This document shows positions 1 to 11,400 of a DNA stretch of 64,000 nucleotides, piece after piece. The notes under the pieces are model-generated. The model searched no databases. It saw only the letters and a list, made by a program, of their open reading frames with translations, and was not told the DNA's origin. Source of the DNA: Dactylellina haptotyla (lineage: Eukaryota > Ascomycota > Orbiliomycetes > Orbiliales > Orbiliaceae); assembly GCA_031310005.1 (NCBI GenBank), contig CM062379.1, positions 3,782,001-3,846,000 of the forward strand, given 5' to 3'. A program made the position numbers and the translations under genes. How positions within the stretch are numbered: the first letter of the stretch is position 1; every line of letters begins with the position of its first letter.

Positions 1-240
1 TTCATGTCACTGGATTTTGCCCGACAAGTCAGTCTCTTTCTCCATGAATAAGATTATTGGAATAAGAAAGATATAGTCGAGTAGACAGATATGAAGTATC
101 AGAGTATAACAAATAAATATGTTCTCCACACTCTAAATTTCTCGGAGAGATTCCCATTTGTTTTCAAAAATCATCATGAAGGGAGAAGGTACGGGGGTTT
201 GGGTATGTAACAGAACAGACAGATAAGAAGGCTGACTTAC

Positions 241-402
241 GACTTTGAAGGCTTGATGTCGTCTACCCTTTTCTCCCAGTCGGCGGGAGAAGGCAAAGAC
301 GGTTGCTGCGTCGCGGCAATGGACGTCTGGTAACCGTGTCAGCCATATTGACAGGTTCCGCTGACGGAGGAGGAGGAACGACGGGAGCGCGAACCATGGT
401 GT
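241..402 (-). other. possible 5' exon of a gene running off the left edge
   Basis: On the minus strand a coding-looking stretch reads QQPSLPSPADWEKRVDDIK and ends at a strong donor (GTAAGT, just below 240). A Kozak-like ACCATGG near 398 opens MVRAPVVPPPPSAEP, but in a different frame. A branch-like GGCTGAC followed by TTACCAG near 330 could be an acceptor feeding the first frame, but I find no first exon that joins in phase. The gene would continue leftwards out of the window. The protein is not recognised. An alternative is that this is non-coding leader of a gene beyond the edge. Only the donor and the local reading frame are seen; the rest is inference. Confidence 0.3.
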
Positions 403-817
403 GAGTACAGTATCCTTTCCCCTCTTCTTGAGAGCTATAGAACAGAATAAGAGAGACGGAGAATCCGTGAAAGAGAATAGAATGGGAACAGATGTAGAGG
501 CGCGGGAAGAGTGGGAGAGAAGAAGTGGAAGATGGAAGGGCAGAAGAGTGGGAGGTGGTTGATGGAGGAAATTTATTTTTCGTGTGCGCAGGGTTCCGCC
601 GCACACAACCAAGCCCGATACCACAATCCAACGACACCCAACGCACCGCCAGGGTCGAACCTCGGCTGGTGGTTAGCGTACAGTAAATCCGATTTTGCAG
701 TTCTTCTGAAAATCAATGTAGGGTCTCTATGGTGCATCGAACGCTGCTGCATATCTGAATGGATGAGTGAGTATGTATGTCTTCTATATATTCTGATAAT
801 TATTTGCGTGTTTCGAT

Positions 818-2004
818 TCACTGCTGTAGATTGAGCAAATTTGCCTTGTATGCTGCCAACCGCCCTCTTACGTCCTCCCCATTCCACCGTTCGTTCCCCT
901 CCTCCTCGACGATCAGTTCAGGGACACCTACTTGCTCGATTACAAAGCTCGCAGCAACTGCCCCATACATAGCAGCCTCTACCGCATCTGCGGTCTCACC
1001 GAACCCCACGGCGAATCCTCCCAAGAATGAATTTCCAGCGCCAGTAGAATCCACAACCTTCTCATGACCATTACCGTAGTATGGGGGTATCCACTTTGGC
1101 CCTTCCATACCCCTATTGAATATCATGCACCCGTGTTCCCCCGCTCGTAGGATTATGTACCCTCTTTTATCCTCGCCGATTCCCTTCTCGATGAACTTCT
1201 TAGCCAGTCCTTCGTACAGTGTTCTGTCGAACCCATCTTCTTCTTTCGCCTCTAAGCCGAAGAACCCCAGCATCTCCATGTGATTTGGCGAAAATACATC
1301 AACAAACTTCATTGCATTCATAGATGCGCCAAGGAATTTGGGTGTGCAAGTTGGCGGAGAAGGCTCCCATATTACCCGAGGGCGGTCTGTTATTCCCGCC
1401 TCATTCGCCCTCAGTGCCAACAACTTCGGCACATCCCTAAAAATATTTGAAGGCGGCCCAAAAAAGTGGAAAGTGCGGGATAATAGAGCTTGCGTATTCG
1501 AGAAATGCTCCGGAAGTATCCACAACGGCATAGAATTGTACCTAAATGTTTTTGCTAGACCGACCTCTTAACGTAAGTGAAATAGCTGATAGATAAATTG
1601 TATAGGATACTTGTTGACGTACGTCCCAATGTTGTATCTTCGTAATGTAAATTCCCTCGAGTCGTCGCCGCTGCTTCATCTATGACATGTAGGTTCGTTC
1701 CCCACGTCCGTAATTTGTCAAGCGTTGTACTCGGGAAGCCGATTCCGATTCGCATCACCCAGCCGATTGAACCAGATTTAGGACCCGGACAGAAGAGGCG
1801 GGCACCAAGAATACCTACAGCAAGATATTAGCATTGCATGAATTCGAAGTCAGCGTTTGCATGCCTATGGGTTGGTTCGGACTTACTATACGTCCCGGAG
1901 CCTCCTACTAAATTGTAAATTGGATCGTGGACATCGTCTTTGAAATATATATCGTCTAGGATAACCATCCCTAGAGTCGAAAAGACTATCTTAGGGTTGG
2001 ACAT
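818..2004 (-). CDS. MAK32: MAK32-like pfkB-family carbohydrate kinase homologue
   Basis: Coding exons in order are 2004-1887, 1814-1623 and 1554-818, giving 348 residues with phases that close. The start MSNPKIVFSTLG leads into the typical N-terminal G-G-S-G-T-Y segment of the ribokinase fold (about residue 35). The nucleotide-binding signature DSTGAGNSFLGG lies about 75 residues from the C-terminus. In active pfkB kinases the Asp after GAG is the catalytic base; here it is Asn, so sugar kinase activity is doubtful. Yeast Mak32 is known for its role in maintaining the L-A dsRNA virus; a similar role here is only inference. The gene is divergent from URK1 across 843 bp. The family is clear from the overall pattern, while the substrate is unknown. 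Confidence 0.85.
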
Positions 2005-2847
2005 ATCGAATGATTTGTAATAGAGTTGCGGATGTCAGCCTTCAGAAGAAGTACCTGCCACTGACGTCTCTAGGATATATATCCTTAGGTATATATATAT
2101 ATGTGTGTGTGTACGCAGATATATAGTTTGGATAACCGATCCCAGCCCTCTTCTACACAAATATCCACCGTTAGGTACCCGCAGATATTATCGGCCTACA
2201 AACCCTCCATACAAGCACAAGAGAGGAAAGTATCTGGTCGGATGCAACAGGGAAAACCTGCGTTGTTGGAAATATGCGCATCAGGCGAACCCCGCTGGTC
2301 TTCCTGCGATTCCCATTTAAATTTCTCGTTTAAATAAGTAATTATTTAACGTGCATTTGGCAGCTGCCACCCGACACACCTTCCTTATCAAACAGATACT
2401 TTATTCTGTACATGAGCTGGTACTACTTTTGAAAAAAGGCTGGAAAATATTCAAAAAAGAAGAGGATAAATTATAAGCAGGCTGGAGGCTTACTCTCTCA
2501 CTGCTTTCTTCGCTCGAGAAATCAAATTCCCGCCGAAAGATAAACCGCAGGTGCAGCGTTAACTATCGGCTTACCCTGGCCTCGTGCTTGTCACCCGACT
2601 TCAGGTCCACAGCGAGCTGAAGAGCGCCCATATTTCTCGTCTCAAGATTTTGTGAGGATTGTGCTGCAACGCATATCTTCGACTCTTTTTTCTCTTCGTT
2701 TCGATATCTGAATTTCACAGTGGAAAGACCGCGAGACCAGTGCAGGAGCATGATTTCAAGATAACAGATTGGCGCCCGCGTGACCAGCATCCGAACTCCC
2801 AACCAGCTAGATTAAATACTATCCTTTCTAAAACCAAACTACTCAAG
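2005..2847. promoter_or_regulatory. divergent intergenic region MAK32-like / URK1
   Basis: This 843-bp region separates two divergent starts. It contains an AT-dinucleotide stretch with TATA-like runs near 2080-2102 and a second one near 2930 inside the first URK1 intron. I see no reading frame worth calling and no RNA gene. It presumably holds both promoters; no specific factor site is recognised. Confidence 0.4.
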
Positions 2848-4782
2848 ATGTCTGAAGTTCGAAGTCTCGGATACAGCCCTCCGTGGCATGATACGCATGT
2901 TCGTCGGCCATAACGCCTAGGTCACAATATATATATTTTATTAGTTTCGTCAGATTGAGCTAACATGTTGACTGCATAGATTATTGGTATCGCCGGTTCT
3001 TCCGGATCAGGTAAGGAATATTTTGGCACTTATTTTCTGAAGTTAAAATACATAATGGCCTAGCTAACAGTGAATCACTGATAACAGGCAAAACTTCGGT
3101 AGCAGCTGAACTTGTCAGGATGTTGAACCTACCTTGGGTTGTTGTTTTGTCCATGGTAATTTAATGATACTGTTCACTCTCATATTCGTAGAGCTTATTT
3201 AGGGGTTGCCCTTAGGATTCGTTCTATAAAGAACTCACACCTGATCAATCCAAACTTGCCTTTCAAAATAACTACGACTTTGATTCGCCCGACGCAATCG
3301 ACTTTGACATCCTAGTTGACAGATTACGGGATTTGAAAGCTGGGTAATGAGAAATGCATCGATGATATCAATATCAAATGAGCTGTACTGAAGATTCTGA
3401 TACAGAAAGAAGGCAGAGATACCGATATATTCCTTCGAGAAGCACCAGCGTGTTCCTGGAAAGACGACCACTATCTATTCCTGCCATGTGCTCATCCTGG
3501 AGGGTATATTTGCGCTATATGACCAAAGGGTTCTGGATATACTAGACATGAAGGTGGGTAACTTGCGCCCAGAAACGTAGAACATGAGGCTGATTTTCAA
3601 ATTCGCAGATTTTCGTAGACACAGACTCGGATATTTGTCTGGCAAGACGGCGTAAGAATAAATTGGTATATATCTTTAATAATAAAATGACGCTAATGGG
3701 GTCGGGTGATATAGTGGCAAGAGATGTCAAGCACAGAGGAAGAGAGTATGTATTCACATATAAATTCCCAATCTTCTAATAGACACGAGCCCTAATATTT
3801 AATCAGTGTCCGAGGTGCTTTACAGCAATGGCATAGATTCGTCAAGCCGAATTTTGAGCTCTACGTCCGGCCACAGATGAAAAACGCCGGTATGTTCTAT
3901 ATTGAGTGAATATATATATTCCTGAACGGAGATTAACGATACTCGGGAAATTAGATATCGCTATCCCACGAGGAATCGACAATATCACCGCGATAAACAT
4001 GGTTGTGAAACACATTCAACGAGCTTTAAACGCCAAGTCGGAGGCTCATCTCAAAAAGATCGCGGAACTCGGACAGCAAGTTCTGGAAAAGCCATTGACA
4101 GATAATATAACTATTCTAGAACAGACACCCCAACTGAGAGGTATCCACACTATCCTTCAGGATCGCAAGACTAACCGCGAGGATTTCATATTTTATTTTG
4201 ACCGCTTGGCGAGTTTGCTTGTTGAGAAGTATGGTCTTTTTATATCCTCCTGTGTTTGCGCAATCAATTTTAGAAATCGACAAACTGATTGTTATCGTTA
4301 GGGCGATGGACCGTATGACGTTTACGAGTCACGAAGTTCTGACACCGCTGAACCTTCCTTACAAAGGGCTCCGCTGTGCCTCCGCGATTTGTGGAGTCAT
4401 CGTTTTGCGTTCGGGCGGTGTGTTTGAAGTCGGGTTGAAACGGGTAGTTCCCGACTGTAAAATCGGTCGTTTGCTGTTGCAATCCAACATCCGCACCGGA
4501 GAGCCAGAGTTACATCATTTGAAAGTGCCACCAAATCTATCGGACCACCAGGTATTGTTACTGGATCCACAGATCGCGAGCGGTGCAGCGGCGCTGATGG
4601 CGGTGAGAGTATTGAAAGATCATGGTGTTGAAGAAGGAAATATTGTGTTTTTGACCTATATGGCTACAAAGGTCGGACTGGGAAGACTGAATGCTGTGTT
4701 TCCGGAGATGAAGATTGTGGTTGCGGGTATCGAGGTCGATTGGACCCTGCGATGGATTGATGAAAAATATTTTGGTTGTTGA
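2848..4782 (+). CDS. URK1: uridine kinase with C-terminal UPRT-like domain
   Basis: Pyrimidine salvage enzyme that phosphorylates uridine and cytidine with a nucleoside triphosphate. Ten coding exons: 2848-2898, 2980-3010, 3088-3155, 3216-3343, 3406-3553, 3609-3651, 3715-3745, 3807-3889, 3955-4228 and 4302-4782, giving 445 residues with all phases closing. The P-loop IAGSSGSGKT (residues 21-30) is split by the second intron. It is followed by the uridine-kinase block DSFYKELT, then YDFDSPDAID, the LILEGIFAL strand and a DTDSDICLARR segment. The last 160 residues are the uracil phosphoribosyltransferase-like domain (VLLLDPQIASGAAA). The domain order matches yeast Urk1. Nine introns in 1.9 kb, with exons as short as 31 nt, is dense. 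It is convergent with the complex I gene. Confidence 0.93.
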
Positions 4783-4998
4783 TAGATGCCATATCTATTG
4801 AGCTACGAGTATTAATATATGAGACTACATAGGACATCTTGATTCAAGATGCACTGCCATTCAGGTGGATAGTATATTCTAAATAATAGGTATTTATCGT
4901 CTTGCAATATAGATCGGACTCTAAAGACTCAAGGAACCAAATAAACAAACGCTTGAATGTTTTATATATACAACGGACTATCAAGAAAAAAGGAAGAT

Positions 4999-5732
4999 TT
5001 ATTTAGTATGGATCTTCTTTAGCTTGCCTGCACTCCATGTGAAATTTGAAGCATAAGCCTTGGAGACGATTTGTCTCTCCTTTGGCTCTTGGACAAAGTA
5101 TTCGTATCCTACGAGATAATTAGTTTGGCAAAATTTCGACAATGAGATTTCAAAGGGGGTGAACTCACCCTGCTTTTCAGCGAAGAAGATAGCTTCCTCC
5201 TTCGTCCGGAAGGTCAAATGGGTGCCCTGCACGAAATCCGCCGAACTCTGCCATCCCATAAGTGGGTTCTCCCATCTATGGCCTTTGCTTAGAATGTCCC
5301 AATCCATTCGCCACGCCTTGCCGCGGAAGTTGCTGCTTTGCATAGCATTCTTGGTTGGCTTATAGATTCGGACGGTGCGGGATTGTAGGTCGATTGGGGC
5401 GCCCGAGACGGCGCCGGCTGGGATGACATCTGGCGAGATGTGTTCTTCGGGGATGACGGTGTTTGAAGGGGAGTAGGAGCTGCTCGCGAGAAGTGTTAAT
5501 AGGATACTGAAGGATATGGTAGATTTAATGTTGGGGAGGTGGCATACGAGGTGGTAAGGTCGGTTGGAGCCTCTGCTGCTACGACCGGCGGACCGTCTTT
5601 GGCAGCTGGGGGAGGTTCGGAGGGCGTGTGAGCTGGCTTGATGGTCTTCTTGGCTCTCGCCGCGTAGGCACGAGCTGCTGGAGGCGCGATCCGGCGGGAA
5701 GCCAGCGCCGTAGAGCGGATGAGGGCGGACAT
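4999..5732 (-). CDS. nuo-21: NADH:ubiquinone oxidoreductase 21 kDa (NDUFS4-type) subunit
   Basis: Accessory subunit of mitochondrial complex I in the matrix arm. Coding exons are 5732-5548, 5479-5169 and 5108-4999, giving 201 residues. The N-terminus MSALIRSTALASRRIAPP is rich in Arg, Ala and Ser with no acid, a typical mitochondrial presequence. An Ala/Pro linker follows. The NDUFS4 core then runs from about residue 85: VRIYKPTKNAMQS, WENPLMGWQSSAD and FAEKQGYEYFVQEP, with the last motif restored exactly by splicing. The C-terminus is basic. NDUFS4 stabilises the NADH-binding module. The gene lies head to head with ATP17 at 271 bp, which suggests shared control of two respiratory genes. Confidence 0.93.
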
Positions 5733-6003
5733 GGCGATGTTCCTGGGGCGTCGGCGGGGGCCAATTGGGGTCGTCGTGGGTGGAGGGTGTATCGAAACCG
5801 ACGGGACGAGGAACGGGAAGCGGACTTGACGTCGGCGTGTGTTGCGCGGCTAACCGGATGCGGACTGGCGCACAATCTGCCTGCGGTCCGAGAAAACATG
5901 ACTGCTGCACAACATCCGAACGATTTCACCTGCTCGAACATCCCGAACATACCTCTCCTCTCCTCCTCGATCGAACCTCGCGTCTCCCGCACCTCTCGCC
6001 GCC
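5733..6003. promoter_or_regulatory. bidirectional promoter nuo-21 / ATP17
   Basis: 271 bp lie between the two divergent start codons. The segment is rich in C, T and G with CT-rich patches close to the ATP17 start, and I see no TATA box. Both genes encode nuclear-encoded oxidative phosphorylation subunits, so co-regulation from this region is a reasonable inference. No specific activator site is recognised. Confidence 0.5.
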
Positions 6004-6778
6004 ATGTCGCTCATCTTCCGCCGCGGTCTCTCGACCATCATCCCGCCAAAAGTTGCCAATCCAAACGTACGTCGCCCCGGAACCAATTGGAGTCCCGCCG
6101 CTCTCCCCCGAGGACCCTCGTCCTTCATGCTCCCGACCTCTCCGATACCTCCCAGCTGGAGCCAATTGCGCCGCGGGAGTGGTTATCGTAACACTCAATG
6201 GGACTTACCCGGCTAATTGTTATGATTGATGCGGGGAATATAGGCAATCGGCCAAGCCCAGAATGCTGCCCGCATGACCAGGCTGGTAGAACTCTACTCC
6301 AAGCTCCCCAAGGGACCGGCCCCAAAGCAAGCCCCCAAGGGTCTTCTCGGACGATACAAGGCCAAGTACTTTGACGGAGAGAACCAGAGCGGTGCCCGTA
6401 CGTTACTATTCCCTCCCAGATAGATGTTGAGATATATCTCATATTGGCTTCGAAAACTGCGTGTCATATTGCGGTTCATATCGATGAGATGATGATTGAT
6501 GGGGATTATGATTTACTAATCTTTAAACCGTGACGGCGTATAGCACTGCTGCATCTCTTTGTCGGGTTGATCATCGTAAGTTCACGGTCTTATATATATA
6601 TATTAAATATAACATAACGTCGAATAATTCGCGGCTAATACATTCTTTTACAGTTCGGATACGCGCAAAACTACTACTACCACTTGCGTATGCGCTCTAT
6701 ACAGACCCTAACAAAGCGCAGTTATGGCAACGGCTAACTTTAGGATATCTAGGCCACCACAAGAACAACGCCCACTAG
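6004..6778 (+). CDS. ATP17: ATP synthase subunit f, mitochondrial
   Basis: Small subunit of the membrane Fo part of the mitochondrial F1Fo-ATP synthase. Coding exons are 6004-6066, 6244-6397, 6544-6575, 6654-6687 and 6753-6778, giving 102 residues. The protein opens MSLIFRRGLSTIIPPKV, has the family block LPKGPAPKQAPKGLLGRY, one membrane span (LLHLFVGLIIFGYAQNYYY) and ends in RHHKNNAH, the characteristic C-terminus of fungal subunit f. The last two exons are only 34 and 26 nt. The phases close, and the splice joins rebuild known family motifs. Confidence 0.93.
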
Positions 6779-8061
6779 ATTGGGACTTGGTTGATTGGCG
6801 TGGAGGATGATGAGATATAAATAAGTGTTCATTAAAGTAGAAGGAGCATGCTTGTTGTGTACATATAGACAAGAAAGTGGTTGTTTGATACAAAGAATCA
6901 AAAGACGTTTTATATTTCAAAATATGATTCCATCAACAGGTTTCCTATATAAATAAGCCTGTCAATGGATTCGGGTGGTAGCTGGGTTCCCCAGGATACC
7001 CGATATAATATGGATCTGGTATATGTAGACACCGGCCGGCCGATTTCCTGGAGTCAGCTGCTCGGATGCCGGATGCCATTACCGCAATGGAGCAGCGGGC
7101 GCGGGCTGGAGAGGCATGTCGGATACTCCAGCCGGCGGACAGAGCGAGGGCATCGACGGAGAGCTGTTCGGCTAGCATTGTCCGTGGGGCTCCCCACACA
7201 CAAAATCAGCAACACCACCGCCAAACGGCCAGACCAGCGAAATCATCCACAAGCCCTCACGTCCGAGTGCCGTCTCCCCTTCATCACCCTCCATCGGCAC
7301 TCTCATCGACACTCGCCTCGCCCGCCGCGATACGTCTCTCCTCTCTCTCCTCTCTCCGCCTTGGTCCTTCTCTCCCGCGCTCTAAACCGGAGCCCGGATC
7401 TCGAAATCAGCAACAGGCGACCCAGCTGAAACGTCGGTGTATCGCGAACCGCAGATTCATCCGCAGCCGCCACACACATCCAACCTCCAACCCCATCCAC
7501 CCCATACATACGTACTCTCACGACCAAGACGAACGCTAGAAGGGAAATCATCGTTCCGAGCAGAATAATAATATCATTGTACGGTTCGTCCTCCATATTT
7601 CTTATTTTTGAACGCACAGTGCTATATCACCTCATTTTATTTTATTTTTCTGCCCCGAAACCTCCACGTAACCGTCCATCGAAGCGGCCGCAGCAACAGC
7701 AGCGTTTGACACTTTCCTTAGCGAAACCTTGTTACTCACCCCCAATTTATTATTACTTTATTTCCATCTTATTAAAATTGTGTATCATCCTCGTGCGTGA
7801 TCACATTTCCCCGAAGCCCTTTCCCTCCCAACAATCCCGCTGCATTTCGTCCTTTCGGTCGGTGGTGGCGATAGACCTGCTCACGCGCGAGTGCTTCTCT
7901 TCATCGCACAGGTTACCTGATAGCGCCCTCCCTCCGCATTCCTACGGGATAAATACAAAAAGCATTAGATCTCTCTCCTTCCTGTTGCTTTCTCTCTTGC
8001 TTTCGCTCCAAAAAAAGAAACAACAAGTTGGCGACTTTAAGATTAGCAAGATAGCTTCCTG
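6779..8061. other. intergenic region and transcribed leader of the next gene
   Basis: About 1.3 kb follow ATP17 and precede the disordered-protein gene. No frame here has convincing codon use. The region from about 7180 is CT/CA-rich, as in long fungal 5' leaders, and probably holds the promoter and untranslated leader of the plus-strand gene at 8485. Confidence 0.4.
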
Positions 8062-8465
8062 GTGAGTCTTGCAGCATCTCCTTTTCTTGTTAATCCCAAC
8101 CGTTTTCTTGTCGGTTGGATGCTGTCTGTCTGTCTGTCTGTCTGTCCTTTTGGTGTTTATTTTTGTGCGAAGAGCGAGGAATTCGCCAGAATCCGGGGTC
8201 TGGAGAACCGGAATCTTTCCGCAACGTCTGAAGTCGGCATATATACTCTAAACACTTGCTTCTCTAAAAGACAAGCCCCTCCACTACCCCCCGATTATTT
8301 CGCGAGTTTTTCCCTTTAGTTCTTGCCTTGCTTGCTATCTTTTACCGGTCTTTCATTTATATACGTCGAGGCTGCCAGCCTTTATTCTATTGGCGCGCCG
8401 GGTCTCGCTTCCACTTTTCGCAAGACTTCCTCCAACAGCAGCTAACACCATCATTAATCATATAG
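8062..8465 (+). other. probable 5'-UTR intron
   Basis: A strong donor (CTG/GTGAGT at 8062), a branch-like GCTAAC at 8441 and an acceptor CATATAG ending at 8465 bracket 404 bp directly before the start codon at 8485. The splice would join the CT-rich leader to the start region. A tetranucleotide repeat lies inside. This is inferred from splice signals only. Confidence 0.5.
8122..8146. repeat. (CTGT)n microsatellite
   Basis: Six tandem CTGT units lie within the probable leader intron of the downstream gene. It is a simple repeat of no evident function. Confidence 0.9.
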
Positions 8466-8484
8466 ACAAGTGAACAGTAGTGTT

Positions 8485-11400
8485 ATGGCAGAGCACCTTA
8501 CCCAAGATGTGGACCCACGCTTAGCGCAGTCGGTTGTCGATTCGACAACCGGCGCCGATGGAGCAACGACACTTTCCAATTCTCACGGTGTGGAGGTTGC
8601 CGCCGTCGTCTCCGGGGAAGAAGCGAATTCAAAACCAAATCCAATCAGCAGCAATGGTATTTTTGACGGGAATACTACCAACGTACGAATATATAGTCAC
8701 CCGTCCATACTTCCATCCTCATGGCCCCTCCATCGTACCCTCTTGACCTCGGCTTGACGACTGATGCTTGGCGTTTCGCTGGTTACCTGTGGTTTTGGTG
8801 TTCCCGGAGATATAATCTTGTAGACATAAGAGAAGCTAACAGTCTCGCGGGTATCATGTGACCGTGTATAGGATGCTTCGAGAACAGATAAACGGGATGA
8901 TAGCCCTACCGGAGCTAGCGGCACCGAATCTACGAAAAGCGCGGACAAGCCCACAGCACAAAAGCTCGCTACATCGAGGAAACCCCCCGTCCTGAAATCA
9001 ATGTCGCTAAACAAAGCCTTTCTTTCCGGAAATGCATCTGCACCGGCTCAACCTGGGGTTGGCAAACTGACGCTGTCACTGGATAAGGGTATGATCTATT
9101 TGTAGTGTGTTTGGGGATGATGTTGTTTGGGAAAAGTAAGGCTGATTGTTTGGCATAGGCTCAAAGGTGACCGGCACTGGCGTGGCAGCGGCTTCTAGCC
9201 TGGTTGCAAAACCACGACTTGTCAGCAAAATCGGTCCCACCGGCTCTAGAATAGGTGGCATTGGTCAACTAGGAGGCAAAGCAGGCGCTATCCCGTCGGT
9301 CTGGAATCGCAACTTACGTTAGTATTATGTTAAATTTAAAATCATCTAAGGGAACGACTTGCTGATTCATATATACTTCCACAGCGCCTGCCCCTGTTCC
9401 CGCAAAAGAATATACAGATGAAGAGCTGAGCAAAGTAGGAATCCACATGGCCGAACGTCTTCACACGGAGGATAGCAAAGAAGCCAAGTGGGCTGATATT
9501 GACGACGATGACGACAACTGGGTCCCACCGGATACTATTGAATGGAATGATGGTACGAAGGTCACACTCGACGCTTCAGAAAAGCCGAAACCTGTAGTCT
9601 CTGCCTTTGAGAAGCAGATAGGAACTGTCACTCAGAATGAGCAGAAGGCCGCGCAACCGGGGCCGTCGCCCGTCTTGACATCATCGGTGCCGCAGCAGCT
9701 GCGGCAGATGGATCATCATCAATTCGGGAAACCGGACCTTATTCCCAGCGCGCCACCGCCGAAAACTCCGTGGGCAGCAGTGCCAACCGGATCTTTCCCT
9801 ACACCTCGCCCGATACCTCCGCATGGTCAACAGTTCTCCGGTCGACCACTTCCTCCTTCTGGCCGCCAAATTTTCGTGAACACGCAACAACAGCCTGGGA
9901 AAGAAGTTGCGGCAGACGATTTCAGTAGGTCATGGCGGGATAGACAATCCTCTCAATCACCAAGCACGCTTTTCAACTCCGAGACTGGTAATTTCGATCC
10001 CGTAGGAGATGGAAATCGTAGCCGTGATCAAGCTAGGAGAAACTCGAGAGCAGAGGCGCCGGGAGTCCGTCCGACATCTTTATTACAACGAGGAAACGGA
10101 CCTGAGTATGATCAACAATTTCAACAAAATAGGTTCCCAGGGAGACCGGAATACGAACAGCATCCCGGGACGGGTATGGGTGGAGCAGATATGGGACGAC
10201 GAAGATCTGCTTCGATCAGATCCGCTGCGCTTAGCGACACTTCGTCGACAACCCGAGACAATAGACATCCACCTGCAAACTTGAACATAGCGACGGTATC
10301 TGGAGGCGGAACTCTGGACTCCCAAGCACAAAGAGCTAATCAAGGTCCCCTTTACATCAGTCCTACCGTGGCTGCAGGCGATCCTAGATTAGGGCGACCC
10401 GGTCCCCAGGGCGGCCAAGGTCCCCAAAGTCCTCAAGCCGCCTCCCAGGATCTGCCGCCAGTACCACCGCCAGATGGAGCCGAGAATCCGGGAATTATAG
10501 AAGCGCAGTCACGCCTGATGAAAGAGGGTAGAGAACAAGCCAGGGCTCGGCGATTAGCTGAAGAACAGGCAGCCGAAGAAGAGAAGCGGAAGCGAATCGA
10601 GAAGAAGCTTGCTGAATTAGATGAGAAGATGAAAGCCGAAGCTGCGAGTAAAGCTAAGGAGAATGCGGACAATGAAGAAGCACAGAAGGAGGCCAAGACT
10701 GACCAGGCGAACGGCGCCGGCGTAGACCAGTCGTCATTGCCGCCTGGGCAAGAATCCTCCTCCTCCGCCTCGACGGGAGCAAAGTCAGAGGTTGTCACAC
10801 CAGCCCACTCGAAGCCGGACTTATTCAATAGCCGCGATGCCGCCGTCCTCAACGGGAGCAACGGGAGCAATGTGAACGGAGGCGGCAGCCACCACGCGCC
10901 CCAGCCACCGCCCGCACCGCCAGGCGCCTTGAACGCGACGGCGACGGCGGCGACGACGACATCGACGGCACCCGCAACACATCCGCGGTCTCCCATCCAG
11001 CTCCACTCACCGCAGCAGCAGCACCAGCAGCCGGCTTATGTCTCCCACCACGCCGGCCCCCCCACAAACATCAGCAACCCATCTGCCTCTTCCTCCTCCC
11101 CTTCTTCTGCTTTCCATCACTCTCAGCGATCTCCCACCAACAGGTTCTCCCACCCCTCCCATCCTTATAACAACCATCACCAGTCTCACCAGCCTCCACC
11201 TCCTCATCACTACCCCCCTTTTGGAAACAGTAGCTCCAACTACGCTCCGGGCAGGTTCGAGCAAAATAATCACAGAGGCTCTCTGCAGTCTGCTACCTCT
11301 TATCCAGACAGACCTGGCTATCAATCCTCAACTCACCCCTCTGACGTTGCACCACCACCCCCCCATCTCCATCAAGGTCAACACGAGAGTGACAACTCCC

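Noticed and set aside
573-887. Minus-strand frame of about 100 codons next to a GGTTCGACCC tRNA-like loop near 645
   Set aside because: The rest of a tRNA cloverleaf (acceptor and anticodon arms) cannot be built around the loop, and the protein frame has no family likeness.
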